Of a stretch of DNA of 64,000 nucleotides, positions 8,062-15,914 are shown piece after piece. The position numbers and the translations under genes were made by a program. Numbering within the stretch: position 1 is the first letter of the stretch; every line of letters begins with the position of its first letter. Source of the stretch: Streptomyces sp. NBRC 109706 (GTDB lineage: Bacteria > Actinomycetota > Actinomycetes > Streptomycetales > Streptomycetaceae). Location: the NCBI RefSeq assembly GCF_000974485.1, contig NZ_BBOM01000005.1:542289-606288 (forward strand). The letters are read 5' to 3'. The notes under the pieces were generated by a model. The model made no database searches. It was given only the letters and a program-made list of their open reading frames with translations, and was not told the DNA's origin.

Positions 8062-8979
8062 CTAGGGGGTGGGCGGGCGGTTGGGGGTGGTGTCGGTGGT
8101 GAGGGTGAAGATGTCGGGGCGGGCGTAGTGGCCGACGGCGTCGAAGTCGAGGCTTTGGCGGATGATCTCCTGGCGGTCGACGTCGGCGTAGAGCAGTCCC
8201 TCCTCGTCGTAGAGGGGGCCGGCGACGAGTTGGCCGGTGGGGGAGATCACCGCCGAGCCGCCGCGCATCAGGATGTCGTCCGGCTCGGTGCCGAACTGCG
8301 CCGCGTAGTCGTCCGGGTAGTCGGAGCGGCGCATCACCTGGCAGGTGGTGAGCACCCAGCAGCGTCCCTCCAGGGCGACATGGTGCATGGTGTGCAGCCA
8401 GCTCTCCCGGTCGTCGGCGGTCGGGGCGCAGTAGATCTCCACGCCCCGCGCGTACATCGCGGCGCGCAGCAGCGGCATGTAGTTCTCCCAGCAGATGACG
8501 CTGCCCACCTTGCCGGCCGGGGAGTCGACGACGGGGAGGGTGGAGCCGTCGCCGAGGCCCCAGATCAGTCGTTCGGAGCCGGTGGGCATCACCTTGCGGT
8601 GGTGGCCGGCGAGTTCGCCGTGCTGGTCGATCATGGCGACGGTGCAGTAGAGGGTGCGTCCGGCGCGTTCGATCATTCCCATGACGACGAAGATCCCGTG
8701 TTCCCTGGCGGCGTCGCCGACGAGGGCCAGTTCCGGGCCTTCGAGTTCGACGGCGGCGTTCCAGGAGCGCAGGTACTCGTCGCGGCCCTCCTCGGTGCGG
8801 CGGCCGACGGGGCTGCCGAAGGTGAGGCCCTTCGGGTAGGTGCCGAGGAACGCCTCGGGGAAGACGATCAGTTCGGCGCCGTTGGCGGCTGCCTCGGCGA
8901 TCACGGCGACCGCCTTCTCCACGGTGGCCGGCGTGTCGAAGGCGACGGCTCCGTACTGGGCGAGGGCGATCCTGGTCAT
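8062..8979 (-). CDS. Nitrilase
   Basis: This 305-aa carbon-nitrogen hydrolase is predicted to convert a nitrile to the carboxylic acid and ammonia. The catalytic triad is visible: E42 in FPEAFLGTYPKG, K129 in HHRKVMPTGSERLIWG, and C163 in VICWENYMPLLR. The CWEN-Y-P context around the cysteine is that of true nitrilases rather than amidases. The ATG at 8979 is preceded by GGAG at 8 nt, which decides against the upstream ATG at 8997. It is the last gene of a minus-strand operon with a LysR regulator, an aldoxime dehydratase and an MHS transporter, which together would take an aldoxime to the acid. The natural substrate is unknown. Confidence 0.9.
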   Translation of the reverse strand: MTRIALAQYGAVAFDTPATVEKAVAVIAEAAANGAELIVFPEAFLGTYPKGLTFGSPVGRRTEEGRDEYLRSWNAAVELEGPELALVGDAAREHGIFVVMGMIERAGRTLYCTVAMIDQHGELAGHHRKVMPTGSERLIWGLGDGSTLPVVDSPAGKVGSVICWENYMPLLRAAMYARGVEIYCAPTADDRESWLHTMHHVALEGRCWVLTTCQVMRRSDYPDDYAAQFGTEPDDILMRGGSAVISPTGQLVAGPLYDEEGLLYADVDRQEIIRQSLDFDAVGHYARPDIFTLTTDTTPNRPPTP

Positions 8980-9002
8980 GGTTGCGGCTCCAGTCATTCG
9001 GC

Positions 9003-9986
9003 TCAGGGGGTGGGCGGTGCGAGTTGGGCGGCCAGCGAGGTGAGCTGGCCCAGCAGCCAGCGCACCCGTGGGTCCTCGGCGCTGCTGCGGTGCCACAGCG
9101 CGGAGACGGTGAACTGCGGCAGGTCGATGGGGGGTTCGCAGACCTCAAGGCCGTGCCGGGTGGCGAAGACCTCGGCGGCGTGGCGCGGCATGGTGGCGAC
9201 GGCCGGGGTGCTGGCGAGGAGCAGCGGGACCATCGCGAAGTGGGCGGTGGAGGCGATCCGGTGCCGGGTCTGGTCGTCGGCTTCGAGGACGTCGTCGACG
9301 ATGCCCCTGGTGCCGTCCGCGCTGATCATCAGGTGGGGGAGGGCGACATACTCGGCGCGCGTCAACGGGCCCGTCCGTTCGAGGGCGCGCGGGTCGTAGA
9401 GGACGGCGTAGCGGGACGAGAAGAGGGTGCGGCTGTGGATCTCCGGGCCCCAGGCCGCGGCGGCCGAGACGCCGACCTCGACCTGGCCCGACTCCAGAAG
9501 TCCGCCGACGGTCATCCGGTTGGCCTGGAGGCAGAAGACCGAGGATTCGGGCGAGGCGGCGGTGACCTGGGCGATGAGTCCCGGCAGCAGCAGCGCCTCC
9601 AGATCGTCGGACATGCCGAGGCGGAAGACGGCGCCGCTGCCGGCGGGGTCGAATCCCGGTTCGCCGGCGATGGCGATCTTGAGGCTGTCGAGACCGCGCC
9701 GGACGGGCACCTGGAGGCGGCGGGCCCTGGCCGTGGGGGTCATGCCGCCGGGGGCGCGGACGAACAGCGGATCGTCGAAGAGCTTCCGCAGCCGGCCGAG
9801 GGCGGCCGAGACGGCGGCCTGGCTCATGTGCAGCTGCTCGGCGGTGCGGGTGACGTTCCGCTCGCGCATCAGCACGGCGAAGACGACCAGCAGGTTGAGG
9901 TCGTATCCGCGCAGGTCGATGACCGGATCGTCGGACGGTCCACCGGGGTGGCCGGGAGACGTGGGGGACGTGGGGGACATAGCCAT
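9003..9986 (-). CDS. LysR-family regulator in the aldoxime operon
   Basis: This is a 327-aa LysR-type regulator. The N-terminal winged helix is seen in LLVVFAVLMRERNVTRTAEQLHMSQAAVSAALGRLRKLFDDPLF (residues about 28-72). An effector-binding domain follows, with the typical FRLGMSD start and AVLYDPRAL region. The ATG at 9986 follows the aldoxime dehydratase stop by 8 nt and is preceded by AGAGG. It sits inside the operon between the dehydratase and nitrilase genes and reads in the same direction, unlike most LysR genes, which are divergent from their target. It probably senses an aldoxime, nitrile or acid and controls the operon promoter near 12.6 kb; this is inference. Confidence 0.88.
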   Translation of the reverse strand: MAMSPTSPTSPGHPGGPSDDPVIDLRGYDLNLLVVFAVLMRERNVTRTAEQLHMSQAAVSAALGRLRKLFDDPLFVRAPGGMTPTARARRLQVPVRRGLDSLKIAIAGEPGFDPAGSGAVFRLGMSDDLEALLLPGLIAQVTAASPESSVFCLQANRMTVGGLLESGQVEVGVSAAAAWGPEIHSRTLFSSRYAVLYDPRALERTGPLTRAEYVALPHLMISADGTRGIVDDVLEADDQTRHRIASTAHFAMVPLLLASTPAVATMPRHAAEVFATRHGLEVCEPPIDLPQFTVSALWHRSSAEDPRVRWLLGQLTSLAAQLAPPTP

Positions 9987-9994
9987 GGGTGCCT

Positions 9995-11074
9995 CTAGGT
10001 CACGGCCAGCAGGGTCGGGGCATGGGACAGGATGCCCGTCGCGGGATGGCAGTTGACGTACTCGAAAGCGGCGGTGCGGGGCAGTACGAACACCTCGTGC
10101 CAGGTGACCACGGTGCGCGCCTCGCCGTACTGCCGGTTCCTGGCGATGGCGTGTTCGTAGATCGCGGCGTGGGTGGCGTGTCCGGCGGCCCAGCCCTCCA
10201 GGGCGGCCAGGCTGTGGAAGTGGCCGAGCACGGAGGTCTCGCGCAGCGGCTCCAGGGTGTCGCGGTCCAGGCTGGTCATGACGCGCAGCGCCAGGGTGCC
10301 CTCGGTGTCGGCGGCCTGGCGGAGGTGGTCCATGCCGGCCATCAGCTTGGGTTGGAGGGCCTGTTCGTAGTCGGCCAGTTGCTCGCCCTCGGCGCGCTGC
10401 CAGTACTGGCCGGAGCGGATGACGGCGGTGTTGTGGCCGCATTCGGCGCGCAGCCGACGCCCCCTGGGGTCGGGGGGCGGGGTGCGGCGGCGGTGCGGGC
10501 CGGCCGGTTCCAGCGGGTCGATCGCGGAGAGCGGCATCCGGTCGCGGGCGGCGCCGAAGTAGCCGTTGTAGGTCATCGACACCATGCGGGTGCCGGCGCA
10601 GGCGGCCATGCCGAAGTCGCGGCGCGGATCGGAGTAGATGGTCTCGGCGCGTTCCGGCGGCACCTGGACGATCTCGTGCCAGGCGCCGTGGTCGATCGTC
10701 GCCGGGTCGAGCCCCTGGTACCAGCCGGGGAGCGGGGCGGTGGCCAGCCAGCGGGCGTGGGCGGTGGAGTCCTTCCAGTAGGCGAGGTGCACCAGGTTGT
10801 GGGCGCCGGCCTCGTCGGTGTGGCTCAGCAGTTCCCAGGCTTCGGGGGCGTCCGCCGCCGCGCCACCCCGGTGGGTGGCGCGGACGGCGGCCAGGAACTC
10901 CCGTACGGCGGGGGCCCGTTGGCCCTCGGTGCCGTCGGTCTGGACGGCGAGGTAGTCGCTGGTGAGCAGCGAGGTGGGGGCGTCGAAGCCGAGCGTCCAG
11001 CGCGGGGCGCGCGGTCGGTGGCCCTCGGGGCGGCGTTCGGGGATGGTCCTGGGGTAGTCGGGGGTCCAGCTCAC
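9995..11074 (-). CDS. oxd: Haem-dependent aldoxime dehydratase
   Basis: This 359-aa enzyme is predicted to dehydrate aldoximes (R-CH=NOH) to nitriles, using a haem that binds the substrate directly. It matches remembered Oxd sequences (for example Bacillus OxdB) in several blocks. These are NLVHLAYWKDS, the GYFGAARDRMPLS block, GHFHSLAALEGWAAGHATHAAIY with its conserved histidines, and WHEVFVL...EYVNCHPATGIL near the C-terminus. The GTG start at 11074 overlaps the transporter stop as GTGA, so the two are translationally coupled. Its product would feed the nitrilase two genes downstream. Assignment of which His is the axial haem ligand needs an alignment. Confidence 0.87.
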   Translation of the reverse strand: MSWTPDYPRTIPERRPEGHRPRAPRWTLGFDAPTSLLTSDYLAVQTDGTEGQRAPAVREFLAAVRATHRGGAAADAPEAWELLSHTDEAGAHNLVHLAYWKDSTAHARWLATAPLPGWYQGLDPATIDHGAWHEIVQVPPERAETIYSDPRRDFGMAACAGTRMVSMTYNGYFGAARDRMPLSAIDPLEPAGPHRRRTPPPDPRGRRLRAECGHNTAVIRSGQYWQRAEGEQLADYEQALQPKLMAGMDHLRQAADTEGTLALRVMTSLDRDTLEPLRETSVLGHFHSLAALEGWAAGHATHAAIYEHAIARNRQYGEARTVVTWHEVFVLPRTAAFEYVNCHPATGILSHAPTLLAVT

Positions 11075-12507
11075 CGTGGGGTCGTCTCCCTGTCGTCGGG
11101 GCTCGGGGCGCGGTCCGTCCCGGGCCCACCGTTCACGCTGCCGGTCCCGTGCACGCTGACCGTCCCGTTCGGCCCGACCTGCGTGCGGCCGCGGAACGGG
11201 GAGGTGACGGAGCCGAGGTCGATGCCCCTGGTCTCGCGGACGATCAGGCCGCCGACGATGGCCAGGGAGGAGAGCAGTCCGACCCAGATCCAGAACACCC
11301 AGGCGACGCCGTGGTCGTCGAACCAGGTCATCAGGTAGGGGGCGGTGCCGCCGAAGAGGGCGACGGAGACGGAGGTGGCGACGGCGACGCCGGCGGCCCT
11401 GGTGTGGGTGGGGAACAGCTCGGAGATGAACGCGGGGTACATGGCGGCGCCCATCGCCCAGACGGACATGCCCACGGCCTGGGCCACGAACAGCGTCCAG
11501 GGGGCGTCGCTGATCAGCAGGGAGAGCGGGTAGTAGAGGGCGATGGCGGCGATTCCCATCGCGATGATCATCGGCCGGCGGCCGACCCGGTCCGAGAGGT
11601 TGCCCCACAGCACCAGCATGCCGAGGGCGACGGCCTGCGCCAACAGGCTGGCGGTGAAGGCGCTCTGCGGGTCCATGTCGCGCTGCGAGATGGCGAACGA
11701 GGAGGCGAAGGTGGCCCACACGTAGTAGGCGCAGTTGTGGCCGCAGGCCAGCAGGATCACCAGCAGGCCGATCCTGACCGCCTGGCTCCTGGGCAGGGTG
11801 GGCTTGGCGGCGGGCTTCTCCTTCCCGGCCGGCTTCTCGTTCTCGTTGAAGTGGCTGGTCTCCTCGGCGGTGCGGCGCAGCCACAGCACCAGGACGCCGA
11901 GCAGGGCGCCGAAGATGAAGGCGCCGCGCCAGCCGTAGTCCTGGGTGCCGTCGTCGCCGAAGAAGGTGGTACAGAACCAGCCGAGCGAGGTGGCCAGCAT
12001 CACGCCGAGGGTGACGGCGAAGAACACCGAGCTGGACCAGAGGCCACGGCGCTTGGGCGGGGCGATCTCCGAGACATAGGTGTAGGAGACGCCGGACTCG
12101 CCGCCGTGGGCGAGGCCCTGGGCCAGCCGCGCGAGCAGCAGGACCACGGAGGCCCAGACACCTATCTGGTCGTAGCCGGGGATCAGGGCGATCACCAGGC
12201 TGGACACCGACATGATCGTGATGGTGACGACGAGGACGACCTTGCGTCCCCTGCGGTCGGCGAGCCGGCCGAAGACGAGGCCGCCCAGCGGTCGGGCGAG
12301 GAATCCGACGGCGAAGACGGCGAGGGTGGAGAGCAGCGCCGAGGAGGGGTTGGACTTGTCGAAGAAGTGGGCGGCTATATAGGTGGAGAAGATCGAGTAG
12401 AGCGTCCAGTCGAACCACTCCAGGACATTGCCGGCCACGGCCGCGCGCAACGAACTGAGCTGCCCCTGACGGGCGACGACCGACGAAGGGGACGGGGATT
12501 CGGACAC
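11071..12507 (-). CDS. MHS-family MFS transporter
   Basis: This is a 478-aa major facilitator of the metabolite:H+ symporter type, with about 12 membrane helices. Signatures are GNVLEWFDWTLYSIFSTYIA in the first helix and GGLVFGRLADRRGRK in the helix 2-3 loop. ARLAQGLAHGGESGVSYTYVSE and LSDRVGRRPMI follow. MHS relatives import organic acids and related compounds (alpha-ketoglutarate, shikimate, proline/betaine). As first gene of the aldoxime-nitrile operon it may import the aldoxime, nitrile or a linked acid. GTG at 12507 is preceded by GGAGG at 5 nt. The hydrophilic C-terminal tail of about 40 residues is low complexity. Confidence 0.88.
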   Translation of the reverse strand: MSESPSPSSVVARQGQLSSLRAAVAGNVLEWFDWTLYSIFSTYIAAHFFDKSNPSSALLSTLAVFAVGFLARPLGGLVFGRLADRRGRKVVLVVTITIMSVSSLVIALIPGYDQIGVWASVVLLLARLAQGLAHGGESGVSYTYVSEIAPPKRRGLWSSSVFFAVTLGVMLATSLGWFCTTFFGDDGTQDYGWRGAFIFGALLGVLVLWLRRTAEETSHFNENEKPAGKEKPAAKPTLPRSQAVRIGLLVILLACGHNCAYYVWATFASSFAISQRDMDPQSAFTASLLAQAVALGMLVLWGNLSDRVGRRPMIIAMGIAAIALYYPLSLLISDAPWTLFVAQAVGMSVWAMGAAMYPAFISELFPTHTRAAGVAVATSVSVALFGGTAPYLMTWFDDHGVAWVFWIWVGLLSSLAIVGGLIVRETRGIDLGSVTSPFRGRTQVGPNGTVSVHGTGSVNGGPGTDRAPSPDDRETTPR

Positions 12508-12667
12508 GCTGGCCTCCAGGACCACCACCGCCGGGGGGGCGGCGACGGCACACTCACGGGCGTCACGAGGACACGGGGACACATGGGCCACGGTCGCTTT
12601 CGGGGGAACGGTGCGACCGGTGAGCAACGAACGTACGTGTGTGTCCGTGTTCAGGAAAACAAATACT

Positions 12668-12697
12668 GAATATGACGAATATCGATGCGGTGAATAT
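12668..12697. promoter_or_regulatory. AT-rich upstream region with three GAATAT repeats
   Basis: GAATAT occurs at 12668, 12677 and 12692 on the plus strand within an AT-rich island of about 60 bp. It lies 160-190 bp upstream of the transporter start (12507) and just past the end of the next LysR gene (12738). This is the likely promoter and regulator-binding zone of the aldoxime operon. The site is inferred from composition and repetition only. Confidence 0.4.
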
Positions 12698-12737
12698 CAC
12701 ACCAAAGGGCCGGGATTCGGGCGGGATTCGGGTGGGT

Positions 12738-13709
12738 TCAGCCCGTGGTGAGACGGCCCCTGCGGCCGAGCAGAAAGCGGCGGAAGGCCGTGACCGGCGG
12801 CGTTTCCGGGCGGGCCGCCATCCAGGCGACGCCGATCTCCCGGATGGCGCGCGGCGCGGTGACGGTGAGGTCGTGGACGCCCGGGCGGGGCAGGGTCGCC
12901 GGCGGCAGCAGCGCGACGCCGAGCCCGGCGGCGACCAGCCCGCGCAGCGTCTCCGGCTCCTCGCCCTCGAAGGCGATGCGCGGCCGGAAGCCGGCCTGTT
13001 CGCAGAGCGTGTCGGTGAGCCGGCGCAGCCCGTAGCCGGGCTCCAGGGTGACAAAGGACTCGTCGGCCATCTCGGCCAGCCGCACCCGGCGGCGGCCGGC
13101 GAGGCGGTGGTCGGCCGGCACCACCAGATAGAGCCGCTGTTCGTCGAGGCGGCGGGTGACCAGATCGGGCGCGTCGGGAACGGGCGAGGTGAGGCAGAGG
13201 TCCAGCTCGCCGGCCCGCATCCGTTCGATCATGTCCTCGCCATAGCTCTGCACCAGCACGAACCGCACCCGGGGGTGGTCCTGGCGGAAGGCGCGGATCA
13301 GCGCCGGCATGGTCTCGGGGCCCATGGTGTGCAGAAAGCCGAAGGCGACCTTGCCGAGGGTCGGGTCGGCGTCCGCGCGGACCTCCTCGGCGGCCCGGCT
13401 GACCTCGGCGAGGGCGCGTTCCACGGAACGGGCGAAGGCGCGGCCCAGGGGGGTGAGGGAGACGGTGCGGCCGTGTCGGGCCAGCAGCCGCACACCGAGA
13501 TCGTCCTCAAGGCGGGCGATGGCCCGGCTCAACGTCGGCTGTGGGATGCCGAGTTCACGGGCGGCCTGGGTGATGTGCTCATGGCGCGCGACGCCGGCGA
13601 ACTGGGCCAGCCGGGGGGTGAGCAGCGCCGCCCAGGAGTCGCGCTCGATGTCCGACGCGGGCAGGACGCCTGTTTCTGAAATGTCTTCTCCGTTGCCGAA
13701 CGATGACAT
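12738..13709 (-). CDS. LysR-family regulator of the adjacent MFS gene
   Basis: This is a 323-aa LysR-type regulator. The helix-turn-helix is seen in HITQAARELGIPQPTLSRAIARLEDDLGVRLLARHGRTVSLTPLG (residues about 38-82). The substrate-binding domain has the LGKVAFGFLHTMGPETMPALIRAFR start and the GLGVALLPP segment typical of this family. The ATG at 13709 has GGGGG at 4 nt. It is divergent from an MFS exporter gene at 13802, with a perfect 20-bp palindrome in between, the classical LysR arrangement of a regulator controlling its neighbour and itself. Confidence 0.88.
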   Translation of the reverse strand: MSSFGNGEDISETGVLPASDIERDSWAALLTPRLAQFAGVARHEHITQAARELGIPQPTLSRAIARLEDDLGVRLLARHGRTVSLTPLGRAFARSVERALAEVSRAAEEVRADADPTLGKVAFGFLHTMGPETMPALIRAFRQDHPRVRFVLVQSYGEDMIERMRAGELDLCLTSPVPDAPDLVTRRLDEQRLYLVVPADHRLAGRRRVRLAEMADESFVTLEPGYGLRRLTDTLCEQAGFRPRIAFEGEEPETLRGLVAAGLGVALLPPATLPRPGVHDLTVTAPRAIREIGVAWMAARPETPPVTAFRRFLLGRRGRLTTG

Positions 13710-13727
13710 GGTGCCCCCTGTGCTGGG

Positions 13728-13747
13728 TTGATGCGTATACGCATCAA
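13728..13747. promoter_or_regulatory. 20-bp perfect palindrome, likely LysR operator
   Basis: TTGATGCGTATACGCATCAA is a perfect 20-bp palindrome in the 92-bp gap between the divergent LysR (start 13709) and MFS (start 13802) genes. It sits 18 bp upstream of the MFS -35. This is the expected place and symmetry for the LysR recognition site. Confidence 0.7.
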
Positions 13748-13765
13748 TAGTGGCAGCTTCGCGTA

Positions 13766-13795
13766 TTGGACGTAATAAAACGGCCGCCGTAGGTT
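13766..13795 (+). promoter_or_regulatory. MFS promoter, apparently leaderless
   Basis: TTGGAC (13766-13771) is separated by 18 bp from TAGGTT (13790-13795), and only 6 bp separate that -10 from the ATG at 13802. There is no Shine-Dalgarno. The transcript would therefore start at or next to the ATG, a leaderless mRNA of the kind frequent in actinobacteria. Confidence 0.5.
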
Positions 13796-13801
13796 CGTCG
13801 C

Positions 13802-15049
13802 ATGCCCACCGTCGATACGAGGGCTCCCGCCACCGTGGGAGCCCCAACGCCGCCGTTTCGTCACCCCTTCCGCAAACGGATCAATCTGGCGCTTTTCGCC
13901 ATCGGCATGGCGACCTTCGCGATGCTGTTCTCCACCCAGGCGCTGCTCCCGGACATCGCCGCGGACTTCGCGGTCTCGCCCGACCGGGCCAGCTGGACGG
14001 TTTCGGCCACCACCATCGGCCTCGCCGTCGCGGTGCTTCCGCTGAGCACGCTCTCCGAACGGTTCGGCCGCACCCGGCTGATGACCGTCTCGGTCGCGGT
14101 CGCGGCCGGCCTCGCGCTGCTGCTGCCGCTGGCACCCGACCTGTCCTCGTTGATCGCGCTGCGCGCCCTGCAGGGCGCGGCGTTGGCCGGCATTCCGGCC
14201 TCGGCGGTGGCCTATCTCTCGGAGGAGTTGGACGCGCGGGCCACGGCGGGCGCGATCGGTCTCTTCATCGCCGGGAACAGCGTGGGCGGCATGTCGGGGC
14301 GGGTGCTCACCGGCTGGGTCGCCGAGGCCGCCGGCTGGCGGGCGGCGCTGGCCGCGGTCGCGGTGCTGGCGCTGGTCGCCGCGCTGCTGTTCCGGGCGCT
14401 GCTGCCCGCCTCGCGGTTCTTCACCCCGGTGTCGCTGCGCCCGAGGGCGGTGCTGCGCACGGTCGGCGACCATCTGGCCAAGCCACTGCTGCTGCGGCTC
14501 TACGCGATCGGCGCGCTGCTGATGGCGGCGTTCAGCGCGGTGTACACGGTGATCGGGTTCCGGCTGGTGGAGGCCCCGTTCGGGCTGTCGGCCGGCCTCG
14601 CCGGATCGGTCTTCGTGATCTATCTGGTGGGCACCGGTTCGTCGGCGCTCTCCGGGCCGATGCTGAACCGGCTGGGTCGGCGCGGCGCGCTCTATGCGGC
14701 GATCGGCACCGCCGTGGCCGGGCTGCTGTTGACGCTGACCGCGCAACTGGCCCTGGTGCTGCTGGGGTTGGTGCTGATCACCGGCGGCTTCTTCTTCGGC
14801 CACGCGATTGCCTCCGGCTCGGTGAGCCGGGTCGTCACCCAGGGCAGGGCGCATGCGTCGGCGCTCTACCAGGTGGCCTACTACCTGGGCGCGAGCCTGG
14901 GCGGCACGGCGGGCGCGGTGGTCTACCACCGGGCGGACTGGTCCGGTCTGGTGCTCTTCTCGCTGACGGCGCTGCTGGTCACCGGGGCGATCACGCTCTA
15001 TGCCACGGCGCGCGCCCGGGTGGCGCCGGTGACCGGCCTGGCGGCCTGA
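13802..15049 (+). CDS. MFS transporter (YnfM-like)
   Basis: This is a 415-aa, 12-helix major facilitator. Its first helices read INLALFAIGMATFAMLFSTQALLPDIAADF, and the signature loop LPLSTLSERFGRTRL follows. A motif-C-like stretch, GLFIAGNSVGGMSGRVLTGW, lies in helix 5. These features and the divergent LysR neighbour match the YnfM/arabinose-efflux-like group, usually drug or metabolite exporters. The substrate cannot be read from the sequence. The ATG at 13802 is supported by conserved spacing to a -10 element rather than by a ribosome site. A TetR gene follows 82 bp after its stop. Confidence 0.87.
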   Translation: MPTVDTRAPATVGAPTPPFRHPFRKRINLALFAIGMATFAMLFSTQALLPDIAADFAVSPDRASWTVSATTIGLAVAVLPLSTLSERFGRTRLMTVSVAVAAGLALLLPLAPDLSSLIALRALQGAALAGIPASAVAYLSEELDARATAGAIGLFIAGNSVGGMSGRVLTGWVAEAAGWRAALAAVAVLALVAALLFRALLPASRFFTPVSLRPRAVLRTVGDHLAKPLLLRLYAIGALLMAAFSAVYTVIGFRLVEAPFGLSAGLAGSVFVIYLVGTGSSALSGPMLNRLGRRGALYAAIGTAVAGLLLTLTAQLALVLLGLVLITGGFFFGHAIASGSVSRVVTQGRAHASALYQVAYYLGASLGGTAGAVVYHRADWSGLVLFSLTALLVTGAITLYATARARVAPVTGLAA

Positions 15050-15131
15050 CGGGCGGCGCGTAGGGTGGGCGGATTCGCGTGCGCCCACCGCCGTGGCGCG
15101 GGTCGTGGCGCGGGAGGGAGTGCGTCGTTCC

Positions 15132-15764
15132 GTGACCGACCAGCCGCGGGGGCCCGACCGGCCGCCGGCCCGGGTCCGTATCCTCGCCTCGGCCGAAGAG
15201 CTGATGCGCACCGTCGGCCTGGCCCGCACCACGACCCGGCTGATCGCCCGGCACGCCGGCTGTTCGGAGGCGGCGCTCTACAAGCACTATGCGGGCAAGG
15301 AGGAGATCTTCCTCCTGGTGCTGCGGGAGCGGCTGCCCCGACTCGGCCCGCTGCTGGCCGAGTTGACGGACGATCCGGGGGAACGTGAGCCGGCCGCCTA
15401 TCTGGCGGAGATCGTCGAGGTGGCGGTGCGGTTCTACGAGTCGAGCATCGCCATCGCCGCCTCGCTCTTCTCCGAGCCCGAGCTGTTGCGTCAGCATCGG
15501 GACGGACTCGCGGCGCTGGGCGACGCGGGGCCCGGCACGCCGCTGCGGGCGTTGGCCGGCTATCTGGCGGGCGAGCGGTCCCGGGGGCGGATCGCCGCCG
15601 ACGCCGATCCCGAGGCGGCCGCCGCCCTGCTGTTGGGGGCGTGTTTCCAGCGGGCCTTCCTCGGCCGGTTCTGGGATCGCGAACCGGAGCCGCCGCTGGC
15701 GGAGTTCGCCGAACGGCTGGCGGCCACTCTGCTGAACGGCGTCACGCGCGGCGACACGCGGTAG
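15132..15764 (+). CDS. TetR-family regulator
   Basis: This is a 210-aa TetR/AcrR regulator. The DNA-binding domain covers ARVRILASAEELMRTVGLARTTTRLIARHAGCSEAALYKHYAGKEEIFLLVLRE, with the recognition helix at CSEAALYKHY. The ligand-binding half is typical in size. The start is taken at GTG 15132, downstream of GGGAGGGAG; an upstream ATG-like start at 15093 would add residues outside the domain. It precedes an epimerase-like gene and a quinone-oxidoreductase-like gene on the same strand. The latter has a pair of TetR-type operators in its promoter, which this protein may bind; that link is inference. Confidence 0.82.
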   Translation: MTDQPRGPDRPPARVRILASAEELMRTVGLARTTTRLIARHAGCSEAALYKHYAGKEEIFLLVLRERLPRLGPLLAELTDDPGEREPAAYLAEIVEVAVRFYESSIAIAASLFSEPELLRQHRDGLAALGDAGPGTPLRALAGYLAGERSRGRIAADADPEAAAALLLGACFQRAFLGRFWDREPEPPLAEFAERLAATLLNGVTRGDTR

Positions 15765-15914
15765 CCGGCGCCCCGGGCTTACCCGCGCGGGCAACTACCT
15801 TGGGCGGTCCGGCTCTTCGTCGGGCGCGGACGCGCGCCACGACGAGGAACGCGTTCCGGACGACTTCCAGACGACTTCAGCGCGATTTCAAGGCAACGAC
15901 AGGGAGGCAGGCCC

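Noticed and set aside
6709..8102. Long open frames on both strands of array 1 (up to 436 codons) with collagen-like Gly/Pro/Arg composition
   Set aside because: They have no ribosome sites, are open simultaneously in several frames, and merely reflect GC-rich tandem repeats without stop codons.
9003..11129. A single 708-codon ORF fusing the LysR gene with an upstream stretch
   Set aside because: The upstream half is an out-of-frame shadow of the aldoxime dehydratase; the LysR fold starts at 9986.
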